This document shows positions 1-11,812 of a stretch of 64,000 nucleotides of DNA, piece after piece. A program made the position numbers and the translations under genes. The notes below the pieces were generated by a model. The model was not told the DNA's origin and searched no databases. It worked only from the letters and a program-made list of their open reading frames with translations. Origin of the DNA: Cheiracanthium punctorium (lineage: Eukaryota; Arthropoda; Arachnida; Araneae; Cheiracanthiidae); NCBI GenBank assembly GCA_038373885.1, contig JAWZYV010016004.1, forward strand, positions 1-64,000, read 5' to 3'. Positions within the stretch are counted from its first letter, which is position 1, and every line of letters begins with the position of its first letter.

Positions 1-1060
1 CTGTTTTATGAATAAAAGGTATTCTTCAGACTTAATTCTAAAGGTCCATTAAGTAGTTTAAACCTTAGTCATCTATTATGTTCCAGGAGTCATTCAGAAA
101 GAGGAAATAAAAAACATCGCTATTCATTTTAAATGTATATAAAAAAATGAATCCTCGGGAATGCTAATCTTTTTTAAAGCAGAACAAAAAAAATCCTTGG
201 GAGAACGAGTTTTATGCAAATTATAGATTTTACTCACTCAGTTTTTTTAATGCAGAATTCTCGGATAACGAAGTAATGTCCTGATCTTTATGGATATTTT
301 TAAGTTTATTAAATTAACGCATTTCTGGCGTATTTTAAGTTATATCTAAGAACTATTCATAAAAAGAAGAGATTCATAAACAATTAAAGCCAGATTTTCT
401 TAAATTAACTTGGTCAATCTATGGTAATGTATGATGCAAGGATGTTCATTATGATGGTGCGCTAAAAAAATTAGCCAATAGAACTATAAAATTGAGGGCT
501 GGTAATTATTTTCAAATTCATTTGTGATATATTAACGAATCCGAATGGCATTCATCTAGGGTAAAAAATTTGCACGAACACCAGGAAATTTTTAGCCAAA
601 TATAGCAGTGTTTTCCATTATGTAAAATTTATATCATTTTGAATCTAGAAACATGTTATTCTCATTGCTCAAAAAGAAAAAAAAATATTTCGCTTTTAAT
701 AACTACACACCACTTTTTGGAAAAATTTATATAATAAGCCTTATATATGGCAATTTTTAGGAAAAGTCCATGAGAGCGAAGTATTTAAAAATTGACTCTG
801 TATGAAAGTGAGAAAAAGCTTTGTATCACTTAATTTCATTTTTTTTTCCACATTTGGCTTTTTTTTTACTTTGTACGTAACGCAGAATTCAGTTAATAAA
901 AATCTAAAGAAAATTAAACAAAAATGAAATTAAAACCCAAAAATTAACAGAGGCAAATGAACTATAAAAATGAAGACAAATTTTTGTTTACATTTTATTA
1001 TTAACTATGTCTTCCTAAAAATGAAATTTATGAATCGAAGGAAAAAAAAGATATCGAAAA
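1..1060. other. AT-rich non-coding DNA, nothing recognised
   Basis: This stretch is rich in A and T runs with stops in every frame. I see no repeat termini, no coding similarity and no RNA gene in it. Confidence 0.5.
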
Positions 1061-1071
1061 ATTTTCACTTT

Positions 1072-2345
1072 AAAGTGGTAAGATAAAGTTGCTTTTGAAG
1101 AAAAGCTTTATCTGGAAATATGTTTGCATATTCAGAAAGAACTTGCAGTTGCTGCTGTAAACATTGTTTTTCGACTTTGTTAAACAGGAGTTGAAATCTC
1201 CGTTTTATTTTATTCTCAATTCGATTGTTTTCATGAAAACCCTAAAATTTTCACATTTATTTTTGCTTTCCCCAAAACGCTTTTTTTCACACTATGCTTT
1301 GGGAATCAGTTAAAAAAAATAGCATTTTCTTTTTAAATCTTAAAAACACGTCATATACAAAGGGTTGTACAAGGATTTTAAAATGTTTAAGGATACTTCG
1401 CCTGCAAACTTTTCATTACTTTATGTATCAAACAAGGGTTTCATTATTCACATCATGAAAACGTGGTCTTTTTTTGGGCCAAAATTGGAGTGGGAGCTTT
1501 CACAGTGTTTTGTTTCTTTTCCTCCACCCGGCATGATAAACAACTAGGTATACTAAAAATATGTTTTAGGGGGAAGGGTTTCAAAAAATCTAAAAAAAAA
1601 TAGTACAGATTATTTATGGACCCCGGGGCTTTTGATATTTTAAAGTTCTTAAGAAATTTTGAAAATTTGTTAAAATTAAGTATTCTGTACTAACGTAAAT
1701 CTTCATACTACTTTGTACTTTACTCAAAAAACCCACAATAAAATTTATTGATATTTTTATCTTTCATAATCAGTATTTCTGTAAATGGGTTCATCTTTTC
1801 CATCCACTTTACCCCCAAATAAAGGCTTACAGTTTTAAAATTAGTTGTTCGTTACAGAAAAAATTAAAAAAAGCTGATAAACCTCTTTGGTAATTTAATT
1901 TGGAGAAATTAAATTTTAGATGATTTTTTTGAGGGAAAAAAAAAAAATGCTGAAAAAAAGTGAGGGGGGTGATACGGATACAAAAGCAGCAGTATATTTT
2001 AAAGACTGATTATATTTTAGGACAAAGAATTTTTTTTCTTTTCCTCAAACGGTAATTTTGGTAAAAGAGATTTTATTTTAAATTAGGAAAATTTACTGTG
2101 ACGCAATTTTTAGTTGAGAATAAACAATAGGGAAAGCAAAAAAAATAAGTAAAGATTTTAGGGTTGCCAATGACAGCAAAAAGAGGAAAAAAATTTATAA
2201 TCTGCATTCCAATTCCTTTTAAAAACAAAAACAAAAAAAAAAGTAGTTTGCATCGAAAACTAAAAGATGTCCTGAAAACAGAAAAACTTTTCCATATAAA
2301 CTTTTCTTCAAAAGCCATTTTATCTGACCCTTTTACCACTTCGAC
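1072..2345. repeat. Old foldback (inverted-repeat) element
   Basis: The segment 1072-1335 read forward resembles 2050-2345 read in reverse complement. Shared landmarks are GCTTTTGAAGAAAAG near the outer ends and a block around ACCCTAAAAT followed by TTTTTGCTTTCCC further in. The arms are about 270-300 bp, gapped and clearly diverged, and enclose about 700 bp. No transposase frame lies between them, and I could not define exact termini or a TSD. It could be a foldback MITE or two oppositely oriented copies of one repeat. Confidence 0.55.
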
Positions 2346-2578
2346 CTCCCGGGTTTAATCACGACATTCATGAAAAATTTAAAAATACTTAGCCTAATGA
2401 ATTTACACCCTTCATAGCAATTGCGTTATTTAGAATTTATTACCAATTATTGAGTTTCTGACACGTATTGCAATTAAAGAAGCAAAAAAACGCTTTTAAT
2501 TAATTTTGGTCTTGGGCTAAGAAATCTGTATTGCCCGCCAACGGTCCCCATACTATCTGCTCGAGAATCCGTACCACT

Positions 2579-3045
2579 GTAAAGGTGCGTTCAGACTAGC
2601 GTTTTTTACCGTTCTGCTCGTAGCTAATGTCGCAAAAATCGTAAGCACCAAAAAATCAGTGAGCGTTCACGTGCCGGGCTGGACTTGGAAGTTTTTGTAT
2701 CGACGTATTCGCATCGGTTGAGAGGGGGGGGGGAGGGGCGCTGGTGTGAAACGAAAAAGGGTTGAGTACGGTGCATGCGGTAAGAAATGATTGATGTTGA
2801 ACATCTTATTTCCCCCACTTGAAAAGTACAACAAAGAAGAAGGGGGAACTGAGAAAATTACCAGACAGCACAGCAAAATTGCATCAAACTTGCAGCAAGC
2901 TTTTTATCAAGCAATAAGCTTGAATTAACTTGAAAAATTTCCCAAAGTGTAAGCTTGATGCAAGCTTTTAAACAAGTGTTCTAGTTTAACTAGCCCGCTT
3001 TCATTAACTTGACATTTCAAGCTTAAAAATTTTCCAAAAAAAAAA
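2579..3045 (+). mobile_element. End of a MITE with AGGTGCGTTCAGACTA terminus and an inner CAAGCTT-rich repeat
   Basis: After TAA at 2580-2582 the terminus AGGTGCGTTCAGACTA begins. About 280 bp inward a second terminus, CCAGACAGCAC, starts a stretch full of AAGCTTG and its variants (2863-3020). The same two signals occur in reverse order and orientation at 19143-19283. A 3-bp TAA target and a TIR of this kind fit PIF/Harbinger-type MITEs, but no transposase is present. The interval 2690-2860 is a G-rich spacer with no identity I recognise. Confidence 0.5.
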
Positions 3046-4009
3046 ATTTTTTTTTTTACACGGGGTGCCCCCTGGCTAACGCGCCCCATTTAAATTTTTT
3101 TTTCCGCCATTTTCCCCCCCCCTACGCGAAAAAACGAGTGTTTGTCCTGGCATAGAACCCCCGGGCCCTTGGGTTCGCAGCGGCCGCTATACATTCCCCC
3201 CACCCTAGCCCTTGTGCACTATGACTAAAATTTGAAGTGACTTACACGCTGTTTTCTCGCCCAAAAGAAAGTGGGCGATGTCTATTTTGGGGGCTTTTTA
3301 TTTTTCCCTGGGATGCTCAGAATTAAAATAATGCATCAAAATAAATTAATTAAAATCAAAATTAAATAAAAAAACCGTTTTAAAACTTTCCCGTACCGCA
3401 ACCCCTCATGAAGAAATACTGCGGGCCCAAAATGGACACAAACAAATGATTTTGAAACCCAATTTCGTGGGGATATTGTTAAAAATTTATTTTAAAAAGA
3501 ATTTCCATATTTGGAAATATAAAAGGGTTTTTATTTAAAAAACAAATTTTGTGTAAGTAATCTGAAATGAAAAAAGAGATGGGTTTAAACTTTACTTCGA
3601 AATGCTTATCACTTGCTAACAGGGAGGGAATAAAAATTTCATTTTAAAGTCATTTTTTTTAAATTTTTCCCTTAAAACAACAAATAATTGAAAAATTTTG
3701 CTATTTTTTAAAAACGCAAAAAAATTCTCTTTAAAATTTACGGTTTTTTTCCCTACATTTTGGGTATGCCTATTTTGGGATATAGAAAAATTCGAAGAAT
3801 TCACAAAATTTTAAAATTTAATTTTAATCCCCAAGTAGCACAAACGGGTTAAAAAACCGAAATTTTCAAACGTTCAGCTGGGGACTTAAACCTTTCCCTA
3901 CAGTTTTAGGGGTGTCGTTTTACGCCCGGGGAATGCCCGGGACAAAGCACGTAAAAGATCGTCGAAATCGGGGTCCAAATCAGTTTTCTCCACAGTATTT
4001 AAAAAAACT

Positions 4010-4140
4010 TTGGGAAAGGTGCTTAAGCAGGACGTACTTAAAACTTTGTGTATTCTTATGCGGGGACGTACTTAAATCGTTTTTGTGTGGCTTATCAGAC
4101 GTATTTAAAAACCCTTTGTGTAGTGCTTATCCCAGCAAAA
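4010..4140. repeat. Short minisatellite, about 3 units of ~40 bp
   Basis: Three imperfect units contain GACGTACTTAAA (or GACGTATTTAAA), followed by TTTGTGT and then CTTAT. Starts are near 4030, 4066 and 4099. It lies in the homopolymer-rich tract, so unit lengths may be distorted by indel errors. Confidence 0.6.
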
Positions 4141-4809
4141 TCGAAAATTCTGCAGCTTTTTTTTTAAAAAAATTTAAACTCCGCTTTTTCTGAATAAAAC
4201 GGCTAATTAATGGGAAATTAATGTTTCCCTTATTAAAATTTTCGAAAAAACCCGGGTGTTCTAAATTTAGAAATATTTTTCCCCCCAATTTGTTTTCCCA
4301 ATTTTCCTTTTAAAAATCCCCCCGATGATGTTAATATTTTTTGTATAAAATTATATATATAAGAAGTTATTGTTTTTTTTACTTTTATTCTTTTCAAGTT
4401 TTCATTTTTTAAATTTTCTATTCATTAAAATTTTAAATTTTTATTTTCAAACATATAACCTTTAAAATTTTTTTTTAATATTTTTAAAATTTTATAAATA
4501 TTGAGGGGGTAAGAGAGCTCTTGAGGAAAGGGGTTTATTTTTTTTATATTTTTTACTGCCATTGGAAATAAAAAAAAATTTTGCAATTTGGGGAAAAATA
4601 TGTAACTCTAATAACTTGGGAATTTCAGAGAAAATGAAAAAAAATTATTTTATTTTAAAATTATATAGTGTGCTGTCCTTTTTTGGGTTTTTTTTTTTTT
4701 AATAATAAAAAAAAATATTTGTTTTTTAAATGTTATTTTTTTTTTTTCCGTTTTCTTTTATTTCTCTTTTTTTTGTTGTTTTTGTATTCTTTTCTTCTTT
4801 TTTTTATTT

Positions 4810-5030
4810 ATTTTTGTTTTTCTTTATCAAAACCCCAGGATTTCTTTAAAAAACCCAGTAGAATTGGTTGCTAAAACAATGGGGGCCCTTTTTTTTTGGG
4901 TGAAAATTATTAAAATGTTTTTATTTTTTTTTTTGTACTTCTTTATCAAAATCCCAGGATTTTCCCCCTAAAAAACCCATAAAATTTGGGTTTTGTTATA
5001 CAATGTGCTTTTTTTTGGGGTTGGTTTTAA
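4810..5030. repeat. Local direct duplication (~100 bp, two copies)
   Basis: CTTTATCAAAA, CCCAGGATTT, AAAAAACCCA and a later ACAATG before a T run recur in the same order about 120 bp apart (about 4820-4900 and 4940-5025). The copies differ mainly in homopolymer lengths, again suggesting sequence error or slippage. Confidence 0.55.
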
Positions 5031-7804
5031 TTAGAATGTACTTTCAAAATGACATAAAAAAAATTTAAATTTTAAAATTGTATTTTACAAATAAGGCACA
5101 TGCAGATTTTAAGTTTTGTATTTAAAAATTTTTTTTTATTGTATGCATAAAAAAAAAGTTCAAAAAATGCACCCCTTTCCAAAATTAAAAAATACAAACC
5201 CTTTAAATTTTGGGCATGAAAGGTATTTTGCCACTATACTACTAATTAAAAGGGGTTTTTTACACATTTAATAAAATAAAAATTTTCCCCTTTCCTTTTT
5301 TTCTTTTTTTCCCCACTGTTTTTTATGGGTTTTAAAAAAATATAGTTTTATTTTATCCCTTTTGTTTTTACAAAATACCTTTTTTAAATTTGGGAAAAAA
5401 TAATATTATTTAACTACTTTAAAAATTTTAAAAATATTACCAACCAATGGATCAATTTTTACTCTTAAGACACAGGAAAATTTCAAAAAAAGGAATGTTA
5501 AAAAAAAAAGTATTCAGTTGAAAAGTTTTGATATTAAGATGAATGTTGCGAGATTTTTTTAAAAAAATTCAGGAACTTACAAACTTTTTGGGTTAAGGGA
5601 AAAATTTTAAAAAAAGTTTACATTAATCAATTGTTTTATTCTCAAAATCCAATTTTTACTGCATTTGGCCAGGGGAGTTTAAAATACTTTTTTTTTTAAC
5701 ATACTATTAACGTAAATTCAGCTTTGGCTAAAAGTTTTAAACTACTCACAGGGCCCTTGGTACGACTTATTTATTTTATTCTTTTTCCATAACTACAATC
5801 CAATTCTAGACTGGCAGATGGGGGCCAAATTATTGTTTTTCACGGATACCTAATTTAGCACACACAAAAACATTTTGGGGAAAAAAAAAAAAAAAAAAAA
5901 AAAAAAAATAACCTTTCATTGGGTACTTTTTACCTTAATTTAAATTCCCCCCCTTTAATCTAGGATGAATATAAAAACATTCAATGTTTCAATAAAAAAG
6001 CCGAAAGGAAGAAAACAAAAAAAAGAATGTTTTCTTGAAAATGGGAGTTAAGAGGTAATTCTTAAACAAAAAAGAAAAAATAAGATTGTCCAAATTTTTT
6101 AAATTAATTTATTCATCAATTTTTTTAAAAATATTTAAAATATTTATTTACACAAAGCAAATTGGAATTTTTTCAAGGGAGCTTTTTCTTCTTATTAAAT
6201 TTCTGTTCCGAATGTAGGGCATGTTTTTGAGTCCAGTTTTAATTAATATCTTCTCCGATTTTTCCGAACCACTAACTTTCCTTTATTAGTGGGGGTGGTT
6301 CCCTTACAGGCAAACTAAAGAGAAAAAACAAAATTTGCATTATATTTTTTATGACCCTAAAAAATAGTAACAAATTTCAAATACCCAAATACAATAAAAG
6401 GTAAAGTTTGTTTTATAATGTAAAAGGGAAAATTACTGGGAAAAACTTCTTGGAAATGAAAAAAAAAACAACCGTATTTAAAGTCCTTCCAAACTGAAAC
6501 AAGGCCATTTTAAAATACTTCACAGGGGCGGCAAAAATACAAAAGGAAATTGGAAATTCATCTGTGATTATGCCAGGCGATTTGATATAAAAAAGTATTC
6601 ACTTGAAACATTCCCATGGGGAAATGGACCAACCACTATTGCCTCCCACGGGACCAAATAGTAAAAAATGAAAAAAAAACTTAAACCATATTTCCTCTTC
6701 ATCACCCAAAAACAAAAAAATCTTTCTTGCATGTCAAAAATTTAAGAGGGCAATCCTCTAATTAAAAAAAAAAAACAAAAAACTATTAAACATTTAAAAA
6801 AGACTAGATAAAAAGTGTTGCAATTTTGAAAAAAATAATTTTTCGAATGAAAAAAAAAAACAATCTTCACTTCCGAATCAACAAATCTCAAAGTAGTACA
6901 ATACTGTTATTGATTCCATAAAACTGAAGGGGACTTAAACAAAGGGGGGACACTTTCAAAAGGTAAAGGGGATGCTTTAACTCTTTTGGCCTACCCAGGC
7001 CCAAGGAAACTTCCATCATCCCAATTGGTTCAGGACCACGAAATAGCCGGGGAAAATGCCTCCTTCCCCCCCCCCCCATTCTGAACGGAAAGCGAAGAGG
7101 GCAACATTCATCACTAAGTTTTTGGACCAATCGGGGGAACTTCCCTTATTGAAAAAGGCGGCGTGAATATTCCGACGAAGCAAAAGGTCTAATGTAAACT
7201 GCTTATAACAAAACAAGATTGGGGACAATTGGAAGTGTAACTTTTGTAAGTGTGTAAGTCCATGCTTTTAACGGTTAAAAAAACTTGGGACCAGTCGGGG
7301 TCACATGTGGAATTTGGTGAGATACCCACTGGGGAAAAATTAGGCAAGCCAGGGTTTTCCTTCGGGGGAATAAAAATCCAGGTTAGCCGTGATTTGGGGC
7401 CACCCTTATTGCGGAGACTAGGAATAAATTTCTAGCCACAAATGAGGGGGGAATTTGAGCATGCGGGGGCAGGGTGTGCCCTTTTTATTCGGGCTTTCAC
7501 TCTGGGGAGTGGGGGAGGACCAGATTGATCACCAGAAAAATTCTCCCCACTTGGCGAAAGGAGAAAGCTACAAAACCCAATTATTGCGGTTAGCACATAC
7601 GTAAACCCTTTTCACAATTGGAGCGAACCCCCTCCACTAGGAAAGAAAAAATCACCCCTTAAAGGGTCGGGACTGCCAAGTTTAAGGCAAAAGCCAAAAA
7701 CTTATTTAAACTTGCAGGCACACTTTCTAAGTATTGAACGTTTCAAGAAAATAAATAAATGCAAATCTGTCTTGGAAAAATTGCTAAAAAAAAAAAAATT
7801 ATAG

Positions 7805-7880
7805 ATGATATATATATATAATAATATATATATATATTATATATATATAATATATATATGATGTGTGTGTGGGTGTGTTG
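7805..7880. repeat. (TA)n followed by (GT)n microsatellite
   Basis: Alternating TA runs with small interruptions are followed by a GTGTGTGTGGGTGTGTTG tract. Confidence 0.85.
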
Positions 7881-7884
7881 TGTA

Positions 7885-8640
7885 ATGTAAAAGGAGGCAC
7901 TTATATTTAGGAGTGGTCTTGGAGGCATTAGGAAATCTGTTTAATGCCATAATTTAAATAATGTGTGTTAGATTAGAGTTTTCTTTTCTAATTCTCTCCC
8001 TCTCGTTTCAGCAATCACAGAAACCAAACCCGCCGCCCCCTTCACAGATAATTAGGCAATGGTGCAGTTTTCCCATTTATTTCAAAAAAATCTAACTACT
8101 CAAACTAATCAAAAAAAAGCACTAATTTTACCAAAATGCCTGTCCTAAGTAGTTATAAAGTTTTTAGTGAATGTTACTGTGGGAATAATTATAAATTTTA
8201 AGTTTTAGTAAACTATGAATAATTACGTAAAAATTAAATATATTGAACAGTTATGTTAAATCGTTAGGTTTATGCTGTTAGTTTAATTATTACTTAATTT
8301 TTCTCGTCGATTAGTTGACATTTATTTTATTTTAAGGTTTATCAATCAATTTTTATTTCTTATAGATGTGTGTGTATTGAATTATTTTACTCGCTGCATA
8401 GTAGGATTTGATGTCTCAGTAATTGCAGTACATTTTTATTTAAAAAATTTTTTGTTTTTTGTTTTAAAAGGGCTGATTCTAATTTCACATATTTTTTCAT
8501 TATGAAAATGTTTTTATCTTCATTGCCAAATATTGCAATGCAAAATAGTTTATACACTGTGGATTAGTAAACTTTATCTAAAAAGCATGTTTTCCATAAG
8601 GCCATATTTTGCAAATATCACACCCCATTGAGCTTTGAAC
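7885..8640. other. AT-rich non-coding DNA, nothing recognised
   Basis: There are no long frames and no paired termini. A pyrimidine tract ending in CAG near 8010 resembles a splice acceptor but has no coding sequence after it. Confidence 0.4.
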
Positions 8641-8644
8641 AAAA

Positions 8645-9150
8645 ATGTCCCATTTTTGGTTTTACATTACTTTTACGGCATTTGGGGCAAGTTTTTTTAC
8701 TCCCATTAATTTTTATTCTTTATGCTCATGTACATACAATCCTTCAGTTACTGAAATATCTCTTTTTCTAGAAGAAAAGTTTCTCCACTTATTGTTCAAT
8801 CAATTTCATTTGAAAATCACGCAAAAGTAGGTGCTTTTCGTTCCTCTGGGAAAAGTTCGTCACCATCATGATTATAAAGGGAATTAACAATTGCTGTATC
8901 CAGCCAAAAACCAAAAAAAGAGTAGTACCAGCATTTCAACGATTTTCTGGCTACACTGTAGTACTTTCTTCTTTGGTCAGCCAAGGTCTACACATACATT
9001 TTGAACAGCTTCAGGGCATACTACTTGATTTTCTTTTCCTTTTTTTTTCGGTTAACTTTGACAACATTGTGTATTTAAATGGCACGTCATGGCTTAGCAT
9101 GGCATCCGAAGTACTTCACCTGAGAATAAAAAATACAGCTAATAAGTGAG
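8645..9150 (-). pseudogene. piggyBac-like transposase, C-terminal fragment (broken)
   Basis: Reading the minus strand downward from about 9050, conceptual translation gives pieces that line up with the C-terminal part of piggyBac/PGBD transposases. They are CPEAVQN, then ADQRRKYYSVARKSLK, then LDTAIVNS, and later NFSSRKR or a near variant. In the family this is the segment after the last catalytic aspartate (the GVDRxDQ...KWW...NSyiLY region). At least two frameshifts and internal stops separate the pieces, and the key KWW is degraded to KCW. No catalytic Asp block, TTAA duplications or CCC-type termini were found nearby, so this is a truncated fossil. I am fairly sure of the family from the order of motifs, but the boundaries are approximate. 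Confidence 0.6.
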
Positions 9151-9460
9151 TGAATAAACTTTTATAAATAAATGGCATTGAACACCAGTACAAAGAATAA
9201 ATCAGGTAAAGATCAATAATAATATGGGTATAAAAAGGTATTTACCACTTGCAGTCAAACATCCCACCTTGACTTTTAAAGCCACTCATCAGGAAATTAC
9301 TTTCTTATAATAAATCATTCAAAAAACACTTTACAATTCTATAAAAATACTCAAATTTAAAAGCACTTCCTAAATCATTATCTTTATTTAAATTACATTA
9401 TACAAACTCTAGTGACATTTATTGAATTCCAAAGTAAAATCAATTTGCCGAAAGAAAATA
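9150..9460. other. Spacer, nothing recognised
   Basis: AT-rich DNA between the piggyBac fragment and the nested stack. No frames or repeat termini were seen. Confidence 0.4.
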
Positions 9461-9585
9461 CACTGAGGTGGGACAAAAAGTCATGGGATACCCTTTATAC
9501 AGTGGGTCGTAGTGAGGGGGGGGTCAGAAACCCCCCTAAAAATTTAGCTGAGTTCTATTATTGACATGAAGAATGCTATCCATAA

Positions 9586-10621
9586 CAGGGTTTGGACGGT
9601 ATTTACCGGTTTTTTAACCGTCTTTGGAAAAACATGTTTTTTACCAGGGTTTTTACAACCTTTGAGAAAAACTTAATAATTTGACTATTTTTTGTCACTT
9701 TTTGAAGATTTATCTCTCCATCAATGGCTGAGAGGTTCTGCTATCGAAACTGGATTGGTGGGGAGTAGTGCCAGGCTCATACCCTGGTCGGTGCCTGTTG
9801 ATCTAGCTGTTCGGAGTTTTTCCGTGGATTTTTTTTTTCCAGAAATTGCACATAAATACTGGCTAGGATCCCTTAGGAATAGGAAGGTATTCCCCAATAG
9901 GATTAGGATCCTAGTGCAGTTCAGTCGGCCATAATCCACAAGCAACCAATGAAGATTTATCTGCTATTTTTTCATTTTCTCAGGGAAACAAAGTTCAGGA
10001 CATTTAATATCACTATTTCCATTTTCTATTATAACAATATTCACCTAATTCAGTGTCCTGATTTCGTAAATAAAAGAAAGCTATGCGAAAAATAGTTCAT
10101 TTTAAGGAATATAATAAACACACAGAAAACTTTGATCCATGTTTTCATCTTACAAGAAATACAAATTTATTAGATAATGTACATTTATCATTATTAAACT
10201 TATTAAAAACTATTATTATGAGAAGGCACATTACAATATTTATTACAATTATGTAAATGCAGTCTAGTTTTAATAATTTTTACTTAAAGGAGAAATTGTA
10301 AAAATATACTTTTACTACACTTAACTTATCTTAATCATTTTAATGAAAACTAAATGCTTACAAATATTATTTGTTACATAATGTAGTTTGCACAATCACA
10401 TAATGTAGTTTGCATCATCATGATGTCCTGATGATGATATATCCACATCAATTACATGAGAATACAGTTTTAAAAATAGCATTAATATACAGTTTATGAC
10501 TCGGGGAGTTTATTGTATCGTTAGGTTTTTACCCCTTTTTCCCAGGTTTTTACCTGTAAAAAATCTAGTTTTTACCATGCCCTGGTAAAAACCAGTTTTT
10601 ACCGGTAAAAAGCCAACCCTG
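9586..10621. mobile_element. hAT-type MITE with perfect TSD ATCCATAA
   Basis: Termini are CAGGGTTTGGACGG and AAAAAGCCAACCCTG. Exact 8-bp duplications ATCCATAA lie at 9578-9585 and 10622-10629. Subterminal TTTTTACC/GGTAAAAA motifs recur on both sides (around 9608-9655 and 10526-10612), a common feature of hAT transposase binding regions. The element has no transposase and contains a SINE. It sits inside the MITE at 9500-10692. Confidence 0.9.
9716..9949 (+). mobile_element. tRNA-derived SINE (copy 1) with 13-bp TSD
   Basis: It has an A-box-like TGGCTGAGAGG at 9725 and a degraded B box near GGCTCATACCC. These are followed by a tRNA-unrelated body with GTTTTTCCGTGG and CTAGGATCCCTTA. The 13-bp duplication TGAAGATTTATCT occurs at 9703-9715 and 9950-9962, bounding a 234-bp insertion. 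The body is shared with the copies near 36.5 and 40.9 kb. Internal RNA polymerase III promoter boxes are inferred from position and consensus. Confidence 0.85.
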
Positions 10622-10769
10622 ATCCATAATGTAGATTATCCGTTACATCAGTGCCTAAACCCCCCTAAAACTTTTTTCTGGCTACTCTACTGCTTTTATA
10701 ATAACGCGTCTGACCTTGTTTTGCCCAGCGGAGGGCAGCAACTCGATGCGGCATGGATAGACTAACCAA

Positions 10770-11145
10770 AAAACAGAAAATACAGCACAGAAAAGTTACT
10801 GTATTAATAATAAATCTGATTAATTAGTGTAATGCTTTATACCCTGCTAATTACTTATTGTTGTAAGCATAAATTAGCTTAATTATTTATGTGGGGTCAA
10901 CATAATCGACAAACACTAAAGCCCTTAAAAATTATATAATTAGATTTAACAATAAAATAATTACATTAATTGGTCTAATTGATTATATTAATTATAAAAT
11001 GATTTTGCGCATTCTACCCCTCACCTGTTTCAGGTGCAAAATCACCCCCTCCTTGAGTAATTTCTGGATTTGCCCCTGGCAACAGATATGTTCATGAGCT
11101 CAGGAAAGGCACTGCAAACGATGTTGTGCATTCAGTAGGGGAAAC
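10770..11145. other. AT-rich DNA with an orphan MITE-like end
   Basis: Mostly unremarkable. Around 11020-11082 a C-rich segment ending GGATTTGCCCCTGGC resembles one end of a hAT-type MITE without a matching partner. Confidence 0.35.
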
Positions 11146-11146
11146 T

Positions 11147-11297
11147 CTTGTACATAGGGCCAGCTATTTTCAAATGGCAATATCTTTACTTATAATTAAC
11201 TTACAATAATAAAAATCACTTCAAGTATCGAAACAAAAAAATTGGAAATGGTACTGAAAATTTTTAAAAAATTACAAATGGCCCTAGGTACAATAAT
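11147..11297. mobile_element. Small MITE with TTGTACxTAGGGCC termini
   Basis: The left end TTGTACATAGGGCCA and the right end TGGCCCTAGGTACAAT are inverted repeats of about 15 bp enclosing about 150 bp. A further forward copy of the terminus follows at once (11302-11316), so the junction forms the hairpin listed separately. The same terminus appears at 14071-14098. Confidence 0.6.
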
Positions 11298-11315
11298 ACT
11301 ATTGTACCTAGGGCC
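11282..11315. repeat. Hairpin formed by two abutting MITE termini
   Basis: GGCCCTAGGTACAATA and TATTGTACCTAGGGCC form a 16-bp perfect stem around a 4-nt spacer. It is the junction of one element end with the start of another, followed by CAGTTATTTTCAAA as at 11161. Confidence 0.85.
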
Positions 11316-11319
11316 AGTT

Positions 11320-11810
11320 ATTTTCAAAAACCAAAATTGTTGTTTACAATATAAAAAAAACAATTTGTATTCATTATTTCTTTTGCACACAGTTTCTAAA
11401 ATCTTTGTAAGGAAGAAATGTTTATTATTCCACGCTTGATTTGCAAAACTGACACCAAAAGTAGGTAAAAAAGCATTGGCGTTCTGAGCCTCCAACAATT
11501 TTTGGTTAAGGCAATTTAAATATAACTTCATCTCTGTTGATAACTTAAGTTGTATCACTGTGATACAAAAATTTATTCGAATCCTTAGAGTCGTAAGAGT
11601 ATATGCAATGGTACTTTTAATGCATGTTCGAAGGTTGTAAAAATACTAATATTTAAATGGTAGAATTAACATTTCTGCCGTTTATACCATTCTAGAATTA
11701 TGTATTCAAAATTTAGTCTATTTTAAAATAAAGATTTTAATTATGGATCTATAAATGAAATTCGTAACACATTCTCAAAAATTTGCAGACGCACTTTGGC
11801 TGAACACGGG
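11320..11810. other. AT-rich non-coding DNA
   Basis: No repeat ends beyond the terminus at 11302. A 120-codon minus-strand open frame (11196-11558) crosses the MITE junction and is a chance frame. Confidence 0.4.
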
Positions 11811-11812
11811 AC

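Larger units (their letters stand above)
3040..7740. other. Homopolymer-expanded, probably low-quality tract
   Basis: From about 3040 to 7740 the texture changes. Runs of A, T, C and G of 6-30 bases occur every few tens of bases, and cytosine and guanine runs are frequent in otherwise AT-rich DNA. A single A run of about 29 sits at 5880-5909. The flanking DNA on the right (from 7740) does not look like this. The pattern fits a region covered by unpolished long-read sequence, so frames here cannot be trusted. I see no coding similarity. It could instead be genuine low-complexity repeat DNA. Confidence 0.5.
9500..10692. mobile_element. hAT-type MITE, outer member of the nested stack
   Basis: It begins CAGTGGGTCGTAG and ends CTACTCTACTG. 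Both ends share a GGGGGGTT/AACCCCCC block followed by TAAAA. Flanks are CCTTTATA (9492-9499) and CTTTTATA (10693-10700), an 8-bp duplication with one mismatch, as expected for hAT transposition. Without the inner MITE and its 8-bp TSD the element would be about 150 bp. Confidence 0.7.
9462..10760. mobile_element. Tc1/mariner-type remnant split by later insertions
   Basis: The sequence CTGAGGTGGGACAAAAAGTC at 9463 resembles known Tc1-family termini (GAGGTGACAAAAGTCATGGGATA type). The sequence resuming after the inserted MITE (10701-10755, with TTTTGCCCAGCGGAGGGCAG) looks like the continuation of such an element. The inserted block 9500-10692 would interrupt it. No transposase frame remains. 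The assignment rests on recalled terminal sequences and is tentative. Confidence 0.4.

Noticed and set aside
4668..4874. Phe-rich small frame resembling membrane segments
   Set aside because: It translates T homopolymers in the low-quality tract.
11196..11558. 120-codon minus-strand open frame
   Set aside because: It spans a MITE terminus palindrome and has no family motif; chance frame in AT-rich DNA.
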